From the NCBI RefSeq assembly GCF_010671565.1, contig NZ_JAABOQ010000008.1, positions 62,001-126,000 on the forward strand: 64,000 nt of DNA, given 5' to 3'. Below are positions 16,155 to 24,678 of the stretch, piece after piece. The notes under the pieces are model-generated. The model saw only the letters and a list, made by a program, of their open reading frames with translations. It searched no databases and was not told the origin of the DNA. The DNA is from Spongiivirga citrea (GTDB taxonomy: Bacteria; Bacteroidota; Bacteroidia; Flavobacteriales; Flavobacteriaceae). The position numbers and the translations under genes were made by a program. Within the stretch, counting starts at the first letter, position 1, and each line of letters begins with the position of its first letter.

Positions 16155-16165
16155 TATTTTTAGAC

Positions 16166-17347
16166 ATGCTTTTCACCTTTCCGAATTTTAATTTATACAG
16201 CACACCCCTATTAATACTTGTATCACAGGGTTTGCTGTTTAGTTTTTTATTGTTTAGAAGGTATTATCAGCAACGTTATTTAGCCGATCTTTTCTTAGCC
16301 TGTATTTTATTAATCACCTGTTATCATCGTACCACGTATACTATTGGGTTCATGGATTGGTACGATACCTTTCGAAATACAAAGATCAATTATTGGTTAG
16401 CGCCTTTGCAACTCATATTTGCTCCTTGTCTTTATTTTTATGTGCGGTCGGTGACTAATGCTAGTTTTAAACTTACTAAAAAGCATATTTGGCATTTTAT
16501 ACCAGGCATTGTTTTTCTCATTTACCGCTACGGTGTTTTTATTTATGATGCACAGCAACCAGGATTCGCTGACACTCAAAATGGAGTGCTATTTGAAGGA
16601 TTTCATTTTAAGTACATCAACCCAATATATTTTGTGGTCTCTAATTTTCAATTGCTACTGTATTTTGCTTTTAGCTTCCAGTTGTATTTTACCTATCGAA
16701 AACAAATTCAGCATTATTTTTCGAATACCTATAAGTTGGAACTGAACTGGCTCCGAAATTTTCTTGTCGTGTATGCATTTTTGTTTCTCTATGGTGTTAC
16801 ACAAGATCTTATTGATAGTAGTATTTTTAATCTGACCTGGACACAAGAGTGGTGGTATCATTTCGTTTCTGCCATTGTGATTATTTATGTGGGAATAAAA
16901 GGGTATTTTACGAAGACTGAGATACTCGCGAAATTAGATATGAAAGAAGTGAACGTTGGCACTTCTAAAATTAGTTTCGAATCAGTTGCTGCACCAATAC
17001 CTGTTGAGGTAGAACAAGATAAAAAGCAGCTCATCAAGTTTATGGATGAGAACAAACCCTTTTTAAATCCAGAAATCAACCTTATTGAACTTGCATCGAA
17101 ACTTGATATGAATAGAGCTCAACTTTCTGAGACTATTAATCTAGGGTTTGGTAAAAACTTCAATGATTTTATTAATGAATACCGCGTAAATGCTGTCAAA
17201 AAAATGCTTCAGGAAGGTAAACAGCAGCAATTATCATTATTAGGCATTGCACTGGAATGCGGATTCAATAGTAAAGCCACCTTTAATAGGGTTTTTAAAA
17301 AACTAACAAATACTTCACCGACAGAGTTTGTAAAAAGTTTGAATTAA
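16166..17347 (+). CDS. Membrane-anchored AraC family transcription regulator
   Basis: 393 residues from the ATG just after the terminator. The N-terminal half has about seven hydrophobic helices (LYSTPLLILVSQGLLFSFLLF, DLFLACILLITCY, HFIPGIVFLIYRYG and others). The C-terminal 100 residues are an AraC-type double helix-turn-helix (NRAQLSETINLGFGKNFNDFINEYRV ... GIALECGFNSKATFNRVFKKLTNTSPTEF). Such sensor-in-membrane AraC proteins are common in flavobacteria and are thought to respond to envelope or extracellular signals. A 21-bp direct repeat at 17406-17437, 60 bp after its stop and ahead of the next genes, is a good candidate target. Confidence 0.93.
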   Translation: MLFTFPNFNLYSTPLLILVSQGLLFSFLLFRRYYQQRYLADLFLACILLITCYHRTTYTIGFMDWYDTFRNTKINYWLAPLQLIFAPCLYFYVRSVTNASFKLTKKHIWHFIPGIVFLIYRYGVFIYDAQQPGFADTQNGVLFEGFHFKYINPIYFVVSNFQLLLYFAFSFQLYFTYRKQIQHYFSNTYKLELNWLRNFLVVYAFLFLYGVTQDLIDSSIFNLTWTQEWWYHFVSAIVIIYVGIKGYFTKTEILAKLDMKEVNVGTSKISFESVAAPIPVEVEQDKKQLIKFMDENKPFLNPEINLIELASKLDMNRAQLSETINLGFGKNFNDFINEYRVNAVKKMLQEGKQQQLSLLGIALECGFNSKATFNRVFKKLTNTSPTEFVKSLN

Positions 17348-17405
17348 ATCAAACTCACGTTACACCAGTCTAATATCTCGCGTCTCCTATCTCAAATCTA
17401 TAAAG

Positions 17406-17437
17406 TTGAGACGACTCAAATCGTATTTGAGACGACT
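17406..17437 (+). promoter_or_regulatory. 21-bp-spaced direct repeats upstream of doxX-like gene (possible AraC sites)
   Basis: TTGAGACGACT occurs at 17406-17416 and again at 17427-17437, spaced exactly 21 bp (two helical turns), the arrangement typical of AraC-family binding sites. The gap between them also forms a perfect palindrome CTCAAAT-CGT-ATTTGAG (17415-17431). The site is about 73 bp before the DoxX-like start codon. Binding by the AraC protein encoded just upstream is inferred. Confidence 0.6.
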
Positions 17438-17509
17438 TAATACGCTTTGAAGCGTGCACCTTGTTGTTGTTTGGCAATTTTGTCTTGTCGAATCAAAACA
17501 ACTATCAAG

Positions 17510-18034
17510 ATGAAAAAGTTATTCTTAAAACTAATTACACCTGTAACACAAAAACATTGGTCTGCCGATCTACTTTTTGCTGCAATACGCTTTATATGTG
17601 GAATGTTGCTTGCACTAAGTTTTGGAGCTGATAAATTTGGAATGCCTTGGACTCCTGAAAGTCAAAATTTAAACCTATTTGAAGTTTCTGCTTGGTTTCC
17701 TGAAGATGTTGCGTCCTATGGAGGAATCTTTGCAATTGCCCCAGTATTTTTTGCTTGGATGGGCGCTTTCAGCGAAGCAGTAGGGGGACTTTTTCTTGCA
17801 TTCGGACTTAAAACCAGAATCGCGTCATTCTTAATTATGTGTACTATGTTGGTTGCTATTTTCCTTCAAAAATGGGGGCAAGGCACTTGGGGCATGCTAC
17901 CGGCAATGGGATTTTTATGGGTATCTGTTTACAATCTGTTTTTAGGTTCAGGTCGGTTTGGTTTCGATTATCTCATTAGCAAATCTCTAAAAGGGGATAT
18001 TGAAATGAAAACTCCAGTATCACAATTAATCTAA
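17510..18034 (+). CDS. DoxX family membrane protein
   Basis: 174 residues from the second in-frame start; the upstream extension is Cys-rich and non-hydrophobic and precedes the normal MKKLFLKLITP beginning. Four hydrophobic helices (LLFAAIRFICGMLLALSFGADKFG, FAIAPVFFAWMGAFSEAVGGLFLAFGL, TRIASFLIMCTMLVAIFL, GMLPAMGFLWVSVYNLFLG) follow the DoxX/quinol-oxidase-like pattern, including the conserved SEAVGG and GLKTR segment. DoxX proteins are linked to redox or thiosulfate metabolism and to sulphur/oxidative stress complexes, but this member's function is open. It likely starts the AraC-controlled group. Confidence 0.88.
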   Translation: MKKLFLKLITPVTQKHWSADLLFAAIRFICGMLLALSFGADKFGMPWTPESQNLNLFEVSAWFPEDVASYGGIFAIAPVFFAWMGAFSEAVGGLFLAFGLKTRIASFLIMCTMLVAIFLQKWGQGTWGMLPAMGFLWVSVYNLFLGSGRFGFDYLISKSLKGDIEMKTPVSQLI

Positions 18035-18057
18035 CATCAATTTTAAAACCATTTATT

Positions 18058-18543
18058 ATGAAAACTACTATTCAATTTTTAGCTATTCTATTTACTACTA
18101 TTTGTTTTTCGCAAAGCTCAGTAAGTACTTCTGATTTTGAAATTTTAAACAACACTAATTGGAAAGGACAATTAATGTATGTGAATTACGGAGATGGAAA
18201 GGAAGTCGTACTTCCTACAACCCTGAAAATCGAAGTAAAAGGGAACAAGGTTGTTTTTGCTACAGGCTTTTCTTCTGAGCCAGAGGCAAATTCAAAGGAG
18301 ACTATAAAGATTAAAAAGAATGGGATGCTATTTGGCAATGAAAAAGTAACGGCAAGAGCTATAGCGGATGATGGAACAATAACAATTACAACGGAGTACA
18401 CTGGAAAAGATGCGAATAGGCCTGCTACTATGTTTAAAAGCTATGTATTTAATGCAAAAACAGTGACTATTACAAAAGAAGTATTGTTCGATGGAGAATC
18501 AGAACGATTTGTGCGCAATAGGTACAGCTATACTAGAATATAA
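18058..18543 (+). CDS. Hypothetical exported protein
   Basis: 161 residues with a classical signal peptide (MKTTIQFLAILFTTICFSQS, cleavage after about residue 19). The mature part is beta-rich (LKIEVKGNKVVFATGF, ARAIADDGTITITTEYTG, KTVTITKEVLFDGES), probably a small beta-barrel or lipocalin-like fold. No named family recognised. It follows the DoxX gene by 23 bp and is presumably in the same transcript. Confidence 0.75.
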   Translation: MKTTIQFLAILFTTICFSQSSVSTSDFEILNNTNWKGQLMYVNYGDGKEVVLPTTLKIEVKGNKVVFATGFSSEPEANSKETIKIKKNGMLFGNEKVTARAIADDGTITITTEYTGKDANRPATMFKSYVFNAKTVTITKEVLFDGESERFVRNRYSYTRI

Positions 18544-18580
18544 GTATTAAAAAAAAGAGCAATTAATAGTATTGACCAAA

Positions 18581-19150
18581 ATGAAAACTTTTTCAAAAAT
18601 CATATCAAAATTTAAAGCAATAAACACGAACTTTTTTGTCGGTGGTACAGCCTTAGTAGTAAGTATTTGTGCATTGTTTATCTCAATTCAAGAAGTGCGT
18701 ATTATGCGTATTCAGCAAAGAGCTAGTATGTATCCTTATTTAACTGTTAGCAAGGTTTATAATGGAGAAGGCTTCGGGATCACTTTAAAAAATAGTGGTA
18801 ACGGATTAGCTAAAATAAACTCCTATCGCGTGTATGCCAACGGGACTTATTTTAATAATTGGGAAGAGTTACTCAAAACCTTAGCGCCTGATGCAACTGG
18901 TATTGATTACAGCATTATAAGAACTGCCGGAAATATTAGAAATGAAATGATCACACCAAACGAAAAAGTAAACCTCATTTTTTTACAATGGACTCTAGAA
19001 ACCAGAGAGCTCGAAAAGCAATTTTCGGACTTAGAAGTGAAACTGTGCTATTCGTCATTGCTTGATGAACATTGGATTATCGAAAAATACATTCCTATTG
19101 AGTTGGATAGTCCTTGTAATGCAGATAGTACTACGGAGTTTGGTCTATAG
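18581..19150 (+). CDS. Hypothetical single-pass membrane protein
   Basis: 189 residues from the ATG at 18581; a TTG three codons upstream opens the longest frame but has no special support. An N-terminal transmembrane helix (FFVGGTALVVSICALFISI, about residues 18-36) is followed by a coiled stretch and an extracytoplasmic beta-rich domain (MYPYLTVSKVYNGEGFGITLKNSGNGLAKINSYRVY). This architecture recurs in bacterial proteins that are often annotated only as hypothetical. It sits between two exported-protein genes, 37 bp after the first. Confidence 0.72.
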   Translation: MKTFSKIISKFKAINTNFFVGGTALVVSICALFISIQEVRIMRIQQRASMYPYLTVSKVYNGEGFGITLKNSGNGLAKINSYRVYANGTYFNNWEELLKTLAPDATGIDYSIIRTAGNIRNEMITPNEKVNLIFLQWTLETRELEKQFSDLEVKLCYSSLLDEHWIIEKYIPIELDSPCNADSTTEFGL

Positions 19151-19176
19151 AAATAGAATAATAAAAAACATAAAAA

Positions 19177-19572
19177 ATGAAAATAAAAAATATAGTACTA
19201 CTAGCAGTGATAGCATCTTTTTTTAGCAGCTGTGTGCAAGAAGTGCACCAAAAGACAGTCACTTTTAAAGTGGATGTAAATGGAATTGAAAACCTAAACC
19301 AAGTTGGTTTACGAGGGCAAATGACAGACCCTTCATGGCAAGTTACAGTACCAATGACTGATGAGGATAAGGATGGTATTTATGAAGTGACGCTATCGGA
19401 GAAAACAGCAGTAAACAGTTTTGAGTTCAAGTTTGTAAAAAACGATGGCGATTATGAACTGCGTGGTCAGGACAATAGAAGAATTCAGTTGGAATACAAA
19501 CCGCAAACGATCTTGTACGAAGCAGTTTTTAATAATCCCGGAGGCAAACAAACAGTTTTAGAAGGTAAATAA
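19177..19572 (+). CDS. Small lipoprotein with a CBM20/E-set-like domain
   Basis: 131 residues. The signal peptide ends in the lipobox-like FFSSC (Cys near 19). The mature domain reads TVTFKVDVNGIENLNQVGLRGQ ... VPMTDEDKDGIYEVTLSEKTAVNSFEFKFVKNDGDYELRG, resembling starch-binding CBM20 or AMPK-type glycogen-binding E-set domains, in which the YEV and FEFKF strands are typical. Carbohydrate binding is possible, but the key aromatic residues are not obvious. It precedes the GIN-domain gene by 24 bp. Confidence 0.75.
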   Translation: MKIKNIVLLAVIASFFSSCVQEVHQKTVTFKVDVNGIENLNQVGLRGQMTDPSWQVTVPMTDEDKDGIYEVTLSEKTAVNSFEFKFVKNDGDYELRGQDNRRIQLEYKPQTILYEAVFNNPGGKQTVLEGK

Positions 19573-19596
19573 TCAATCAATATAAAATCAAAGAAA

Positions 19597-20484
19597 ATGA
19601 GAAAACAACTAATAGTAATTGCATGCATGTTGATAGGAGTAATTACAAATGCGCAGATAAAGGGAAACAAAACCATTGAAACCAGAACAATTGATATTGC
19701 AGGATTAACCAATCTTGAAATGGAATTGTATGCAAAGGTAGAAATCGATCAAAATGGGAAGGAAGAAATGACTATTACGGCAGACAGTAATTTGCTGGAT
19801 CTTATCGATACTGAAATAGTAGATGGTAAAATGATTCTTGCACAAACAGAATGGATTCAACCCTCTGCTGATGTTATTGTCAAGATTGGAATGCCTAATT
19901 TAAAACGAGTTCAGGTAGGTGTACATGAAACGGTAATCATCAATAACTTAACGAATAATGGTGCAAGTCTAACTGCTTTGATAGGTGGAATTACCGTTAA
20001 TGGTATAGTAAATAGTGTGGGAATTGGTGCTGAAAATGGCATTATTGATGCCAGCAGATTAGAAGCTAAGGAGGTGTTTTTGAATATTTGGGGTCGAGGT
20101 AAAGCAACGGTTAATGTTACTGAAGTTTTAGACAATACCTTGAGCGCTGATGCTAGATTGGTTTTGGTGAATCAACCTAAAAAAATAAAAGGGAATAGTG
20201 CTAAAAAAGCCATTTCTAATGCTGATCCTAAGAAAAACGCCGCCATCAAATATATTAGTGTAAAGATCAAAAACAATTCTCTAAGAAGAAATCACTTTGT
20301 GGTAGTTGGACCAAAGCCTGATGGGAATACGTTTAGTTATGGTTTCCCGATGATGCCTGGTGCTACTAAAAAAGAGCGTTGGACAACTGGGACCAAGGTT
20401 TATAAAAAGAACAAAATAGGAAGAAAGCTTTTGGTCACCTTAGCAGCTACAGATGAAGACATGGTAGTCAAGCTTTTTGAGTAA
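19597..20484 (+). CDS. Exported GIN domain (DUF2807) protein
   Basis: 295 residues. Signal peptide about 1-19 (VITNAQ cleavage region), then a right-handed beta-helix-like GIN/DUF2807 head domain (about 35-180): NLEMELYAKVEIDQ ... ADSNLLDLIDTEIVDGKMIL ... VIVKIGMPNLKRVQVGVHETVII, the familiar repeating-strand pattern. An added C-terminal module of about 100 residues (KYISVKIKNNSLRRNHFVVVGPKPDGNTFSYGFPM) is not part of the usual domain. Surface or periplasmic function unknown. It is the last gene of the AraC-adjacent exported-protein group and converges with the PAP2 gene. Confidence 0.85.
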   Translation: MRKQLIVIACMLIGVITNAQIKGNKTIETRTIDIAGLTNLEMELYAKVEIDQNGKEEMTITADSNLLDLIDTEIVDGKMILAQTEWIQPSADVIVKIGMPNLKRVQVGVHETVIINNLTNNGASLTALIGGITVNGIVNSVGIGAENGIIDASRLEAKEVFLNIWGRGKATVNVTEVLDNTLSADARLVLVNQPKKIKGNSAKKAISNADPKKNAAIKYISVKIKNNSLRRNHFVVVGPKPDGNTFSYGFPMMPGATKKERWTTGTKVYKKNKIGRKLLVTLAATDEDMVVKLFE

Positions 20485-20494
20485 TTCCTTGCGG

Positions 20495-21328
20495 TTAAAA
20501 AGTAATATTCACACCAACCTGATTAAGTCCAAAACTTAAATTCCAGCTTAGTTTTTTGGTGTCGTTATTGTATTTTTCATCGTACTTACGATCAAGATAT
20601 TGGTCTACCGCTTCTACGATAAAAATACTCATAACTGCACTAGTCGCTATATCGGTTAACCAATGTTGCTCGTTTAAAAGTCTTGATAATCCAGGGATGG
20701 AACCTAAGGTTATAAAACCAGCTTTTACCCAAGGGTTTTCAAACTGTTTGGCTGCCGCGTAAGCTATGGTAAGTCCCATGACGAGATGACCGGAAGGAAA
20801 CGATCGCAAACCGGATTCACCTCCAAAAGGTTGAAAATAGTTTTTGCCAAGCTCAGTTGTTGGTCGCGCTCGACCTACCAATGATTTAGTTAATTGCTGT
20901 AAAAATCCCGCGGCTGTGGCTGAGCTCATCATCAATACCCCCGTGCGTCTTAATTTTTCATTTTTGGTAAACAAGCCTACCAAATAGACACTACCAGTAA
21001 ATGCATAGTTGTTTTGAGGATTTCCGAAGTACCAACCAAATTCGCGAACGGGTTTTGGAACATCTTCCTCAAGATCTGCGAAAAAGGTTCTGGCTTCATC
21101 ATCAATTAAATATAAGGCTCCAACACCTCCTGCGAATAGACCAAAGTTTCTAAATTGAGAGCCTTTCCAATACAGTGGTCTACTATATGCGTAACCTACA
21201 CCACCAAAAACATTACCCATATCATAGGTAAAGGTTTGCCAGCCGTTACGCTCGTTAACTACGAAAGAATCATTTTGAGAATAAGCAAATGAGCTAATCA
21301 GAATGGTAATAAGTAAGAACTTTTTCAT
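20495..21328 (-). CDS. PAP2-superfamily phosphatase, exported
   Basis: 277 residues from the ATG at 21328, which gives a normal signal peptide (MKKFLLITILISSFAYSQ). The longer open frame starts inside the deacetylase gene and is discarded. Phosphatidic acid phosphatase type 2 motifs are complete: K-x6-RP (KSLVGRARP), PSGH (FPSGHL) and SR-x5-H-x3-D (LSRLLNEQHWLTD). It probably dephosphorylates lipid phosphates such as undecaprenyl diphosphate or a lipid A group in the periplasm; substrate unknown. The preceding deacetylase gene ends 7 bp upstream, so the two may be cotranscribed. Confidence 0.93.
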   Translation of the reverse strand: MKKFLLITILISSFAYSQNDSFVVNERNGWQTFTYDMGNVFGGVGYAYSRPLYWKGSQFRNFGLFAGGVGALYLIDDEARTFFADLEEDVPKPVREFGWYFGNPQNNYAFTGSVYLVGLFTKNEKLRRTGVLMMSSATAAGFLQQLTKSLVGRARPTTELGKNYFQPFGGESGLRSFPSGHLVMGLTIAYAAAKQFENPWVKAGFITLGSIPGLSRLLNEQHWLTDIATSAVMSIFIVEAVDQYLDRKYDEKYNNDTKKLSWNLSFGLNQVGVNITF

Positions 21329-21335
21329 AAGCAGG

Positions 21336-22238
21336 TCAAAAATACAATTCTTGTGCGAGACGAAATGTGTTAGCGTGTGCTTCGATAATGGTTTTGATTG
21401 TTGGCGAATATCCACCACCCATACTACATTGAACGGGTAAGTTGTTTTTAATGCATTGTTCGAAAACAAAGCGATCACGTTCTTTACAGCCTTCAATACT
21501 CATTCCTAGAGTACCCAATTTATCTGAATCCAAAATATCGACTCCACAAAGATAAAATATAAAATCAGGCTTTTGTTCTTTAATGAGTTGAGGTAATGTT
21601 TCTTTTAGAATGGTCAAATAGGTGTTATCATTAGTTCCTTTTTGTAGGGGAATATCTAAATCACTTTTTTCCTTTTTAAAGGGATAATTAGAAGTGCCAT
21701 GCATAGAGAAAGTAAATACTGAAGGGTCATCCTGAAATATCTCAGCCGTACCATTGCCTTGATGGACATCGAGATCGACAATTAAAATTTTTTCAGCTAA
21801 ACCACGGTCTTGTAAATACCTTGCCGCAATAGCTTGGTCATTTAACAAACAAAATGCTTCACCGCGATCAGTATATGCATGATGGGTGCCACCAGCAATG
21901 TTCATTGCAATCCCATTTTGTAATGCGTATTCGCAACCTTTTATGGTGCCATCTACAATAATGACTTCTCTTCTAACTAACTCTTCGGAAAGTGGGAATC
22001 CGATTTTGCGAGCGGCTTTTTTGGCTAGAGTCAGTTCTTTTAGTTCATTATAATAGGTGATGTCATGTACTCTTAATATGTAATTGTCGCTAGGTATTTT
22101 GGGCTCGAAGAAATTACCCTCATCGCAAGTACCCTCATGCAATAGTTGCTTTGGCAGCAAATCATATTTAATCATCGGAAAGCGATGACCTGTCGGAAGC
22201 GGATGTTTGTAAATGGGGTGGAAAGCTATTTTGAGCAT
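21336..22238 (-). CDS. Histone deacetylase-like amidohydrolase (class IV / HDAC11-like)
   Basis: About 300 residues from the inner ATG, giving the usual MLKIAFHPIYKHPLPTGHRFPM start. Zinc amidohydrolase of the arginase/deacetylase fold. Visible: GGTHHAYTDRGEAFC (catalytic His pair), LIVDLDVHQGNGTAEIF (Asp and His zinc ligands) and the late CGVDILDSDKLG zinc aspartate plus GGGYS. The sequence around the active site is closer to HDAC11-type than to acetoin-utilisation AcuC proteins. In bacteria these remove acyl groups from small molecules or proteins; the substrate is unknown. Followed by the PAP2 gene on the same strand. Confidence 0.92.
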   Translation of the reverse strand: MLKIAFHPIYKHPLPTGHRFPMIKYDLLPKQLLHEGTCDEGNFFEPKIPSDNYILRVHDITYYNELKELTLAKKAARKIGFPLSEELVRREVIIVDGTIKGCEYALQNGIAMNIAGGTHHAYTDRGEAFCLLNDQAIAARYLQDRGLAEKILIVDLDVHQGNGTAEIFQDDPSVFTFSMHGTSNYPFKKEKSDLDIPLQKGTNDNTYLTILKETLPQLIKEQKPDFIFYLCGVDILDSDKLGTLGMSIEGCKERDRFVFEQCIKNNLPVQCSMGGGYSPTIKTIIEAHANTFRLAQELYF

Positions 22239-22643
22239 GTACGATAATAAGATCACGCAAAAATAAGAATAACAACAGACTGCCGGATTGATAAGACTGG
22301 AGTGTTAAGTAGATTGTTTTTGGAAATAATACTTCATTAACGTCATATTAAATGGCTAAACAACTCTTAATAAGTCATTAATCCCCAGTTTTTTACCCAA
22401 TTCTCATAGGTGGTATTGTCATTCATCGATCTTCCTTTTCTTAAAAGCATCATTTTTTGTGGAATATCGCTGTGTTAATTGGCAAAGCTATATAGTCGAT
22501 AAAAATGACGAGCAGGAGAAATATGCTTTATAAACTTATTTATCAACAACTTAGTTCTTGTATTTAGAAAATGTTAAATAATTGCAAAACTTTGGAAACT
22601 TTTATCGTACATAAAGTTTCCTTGCCTATTTTTGCTGTCCAAT
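22239..22643. other. Divergent intergenic region, 405 bp
   Basis: Lies between the deacetylase gene (minus) and the TetR gene (plus). It holds the TetR-type palindrome at 22594-22621 and a TAnnTTTG-like element at 22627-22634. On the minus strand there is also a 28-codon open frame (22453-22367) with no recognisable similarity. Otherwise A+T-rich with nothing else seen. Confidence 0.6.
22594..22634 (+). promoter_or_regulatory. TetR operator palindrome and -7 element upstream of the efflux operon
   Basis: Perfect 9-bp arms GGAAACTTT (22594-22602) and AAAGTTTCC (22613-22621), centre-to-centre spacing right for a TetR-type dimer pair. Directly downstream is TATTTTTG (22627-22634), a good -7 element, 9 bp before the regulator's ATG. 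The palindrome covers the region where a -33 element would lie, fitting autorepression of the tetR-tolC-mfp-rnd operon. Confidence 0.75.
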
Positions 22644-23246
22644 ATGAAAAACAAAATACTTCATAAAGCCACAGAACTATTTTTGGACATCGGTTTCAAA
22701 AGTGTCACCATGGATGATCTTGCTGAGGAAATGGGGATTTCAAAAAAGACGATCTACACCCATTACGAGAACAAGACCAAATTAGTGGAGGCAAGTACTT
22801 TTCATCTTTTTGACAAAATATGTACTGGTATCGATGCTATTTGCGAAAGCACGCCAAACCCGATTGAGGAGCTTTATCATATAAAGCGTTTTGTAATGCT
22901 TCATTTAAAAAATGAAAAATCATCACCACAATATCAACTTAAAAAGTACTACCCGAAAATTTATACCAATCTAAGTTGGAAACAGTTTGAAGTAATGCAC
23001 GAAAGCGTGTCTGAGAATTTACAACGAGGCATGGACCAAGGAATTTTTAGAAAAGACCTCGATGTCGACTTTGTTTCCCGCATGTATTTTAATGGGATGT
23101 CAGGTATAAAAGATGATCAATTATTTCCGAAAGAAAAATACGCTGCTGATAATCTTATGGAGAGTTATTTAGAATATCACTTAAGGGCAATAGTAACCGA
23201 AAAAGGACTAGAAACATTAAACCATTTCATACAATCAAATCGCTAA
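22644..23246 (+). CDS. TetR/AcrR family transcriptional regulator
   Basis: 200 residues from the ATG (a TTG four codons earlier opens the longest frame). The N-terminal TetR helix-turn-helix is plain: ATELFLDIGFKSVTMDDLAEEMGISKKTIYTHYENKTKLVEAS (about residues 9-50). The C-terminal ligand domain is divergent, as usual. It is the first gene of a plus-strand operon encoding a tripartite efflux pump (gap to tolC 5 bp). A 28-bp palindrome just upstream is its likely operator, so it probably represses its own operon until a pump substrate binds. Confidence 0.95.
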   Translation: MKNKILHKATELFLDIGFKSVTMDDLAEEMGISKKTIYTHYENKTKLVEASTFHLFDKICTGIDAICESTPNPIEELYHIKRFVMLHLKNEKSSPQYQLKKYYPKIYTNLSWKQFEVMHESVSENLQRGMDQGIFRKDLDVDFVSRMYFNGMSGIKDDQLFPKEKYAADNLMESYLEYHLRAIVTEKGLETLNHFIQSNR

Positions 23247-23251
23247 CAGTA

Positions 23252-24667
23252 ATGATACAGAAATTTGTATTACTAACCGCCGCATTATTTTGTAGTGTAA
23301 GCTTGTTTGCTCAAGAAAAGGAGTACACCTTTTCATTAGATGAAGCAATCGCATTTGCGCTAGAAAATAATTACACAGCCATTAACGCCAATAGAGATAT
23401 TGAGGCTGCAAAAAAACAAAAATGGGAAACCACCGCAACTGGATTACCCCAAGTAAGTGCTAGTATTGAATATCAAAACTTCCTTAAACAGCCAGTTTCT
23501 TTATTGCCGGCTTCAGCTTTCGATCCGTTAGCTAGCTTAAGAGATATTGAAGAATACTATAATCTCGATGCTCTACAAATACAGCAGTTTCCAGATCCAC
23601 CAGAAGGGTTTATCCCAGTTGTTTTTGGAACAAAACAAGCGGTAAATGCAAATATAAATGTGAATCAATTAATTTTTGATGGATCCTATATAGTAGCACT
23701 TCAAGCTGCAAAAGCGTTTACCCAATACTCTCAAAATTTTAAAGACAAAACAGATCTTGAGGTTCGTAAGTCGGTTATAAATGCTTACGGCAATGTGTTG
23801 CTGTCTAAGGAGAATATTGCAATACTTAAAAAGAATAAGGACGCACTTCAAAAAAACTTAGACGAAACAACGATTACTTTTCAAAATGGACTCGCAGAAG
23901 AGGAGAGTGTTGAGCAACTTAAAATTACAATGGCTAATGTAGAAAGCGGGCTAAAAAACGCTGAACGCCTTTTAATAATTACAGAACAGCTATTAAATAT
24001 TACACTGGGAATTCCAGTTGAGGCTAATGTTACTTTAACGGAAGAACTAGATAAGTTGGTCGTACAGAATATCGAACCTACTTTATTAGCGAATGAGCTA
24101 ACATTGACCGATAACGTTGATTTCAGAATTGCCGAAAATCTCACTACACAACGTCAGCTAGAGTTTAAGAACGAAAAGGCAAAAGCACTTCCTTCACTTT
24201 CGGGGTTTTTAAATGCCGGTTACAATGGTAACAGCGATAGTTTTACATTTTTAGATAGTGACCAACGCTGGTTTGGGTCAGCTTTAGTCGGGGCAAGATT
24301 GAATATTCCGATTTTTAGCTCCTTAGGAAGAAGTGCCAGAACGCAGCGAGCTAAAATTGCATTTGAGCAAGCCAAAACACAGCTTACGGAGACGGAGCAA
24401 CGTTTAAAGCTACAGACAGAACAAGCAAAAAGCAATTACAGTTTTGCCATTGAACAATATGAAACTTCAAAGGAAAATTTGAATTTGGCGGAACGTATTG
24501 AAAATAAGAATCAAACAAAATTTACCGAAGGTATTGCCAGTAGTTTTGAACTGCGCCAAGCTCAAACACAGCTGTACTCTGCCCAACAAGAATATTTAAA
24601 TGCCATGATCACTGTGATTAATAATAAGGCAGAATTAGAAACAATATTAAATACTATCACCAAATAA
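23252..24667 (+). CDS. TolC family outer-membrane efflux protein
   Basis: 471 residues with a signal peptide (about 1-20). Outer-membrane channel that completes a tripartite pump. Two OEP repeats with long amphipathic helices are seen (SLDEAIAFALENNYTAINANRDIEAAKKQ near the N-terminus; EQYETSKENLNLAERIENKNQTKFTEGIASSFELRQAQTQLYSAQQEYLNAM near the C-terminus). The latter carries the typical G-x-x-S-x-x-E-L-x-x-A-Q/E pattern. It begins 5 bp after the TetR gene and is followed by the adaptor gene 11 bp later. Confidence 0.96.
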   Translation: MIQKFVLLTAALFCSVSLFAQEKEYTFSLDEAIAFALENNYTAINANRDIEAAKKQKWETTATGLPQVSASIEYQNFLKQPVSLLPASAFDPLASLRDIEEYYNLDALQIQQFPDPPEGFIPVVFGTKQAVNANINVNQLIFDGSYIVALQAAKAFTQYSQNFKDKTDLEVRKSVINAYGNVLLSKENIAILKKNKDALQKNLDETTITFQNGLAEEESVEQLKITMANVESGLKNAERLLIITEQLLNITLGIPVEANVTLTEELDKLVVQNIEPTLLANELTLTDNVDFRIAENLTTQRQLEFKNEKAKALPSLSGFLNAGYNGNSDSFTFLDSDQRWFGSALVGARLNIPIFSSLGRSARTQRAKIAFEQAKTQLTETEQRLKLQTEQAKSNYSFAIEQYETSKENLNLAERIENKNQTKFTEGIASSFELRQAQTQLYSAQQEYLNAMITVINNKAELETILNTITK

Positions 24668-24678
24668 TCAATCAAAAA

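Noticed and set aside
16130-16165. N-terminal extension of the AraC frame
   Set aside because: It starts inside the terminator hairpin of the previous operon; the ATG at 16166 is the sensible start.
21329-21496. N-terminal extension of the PAP2 frame
   Set aside because: It lies within the deacetylase coding region, and the internal Met is followed by a perfect signal peptide.
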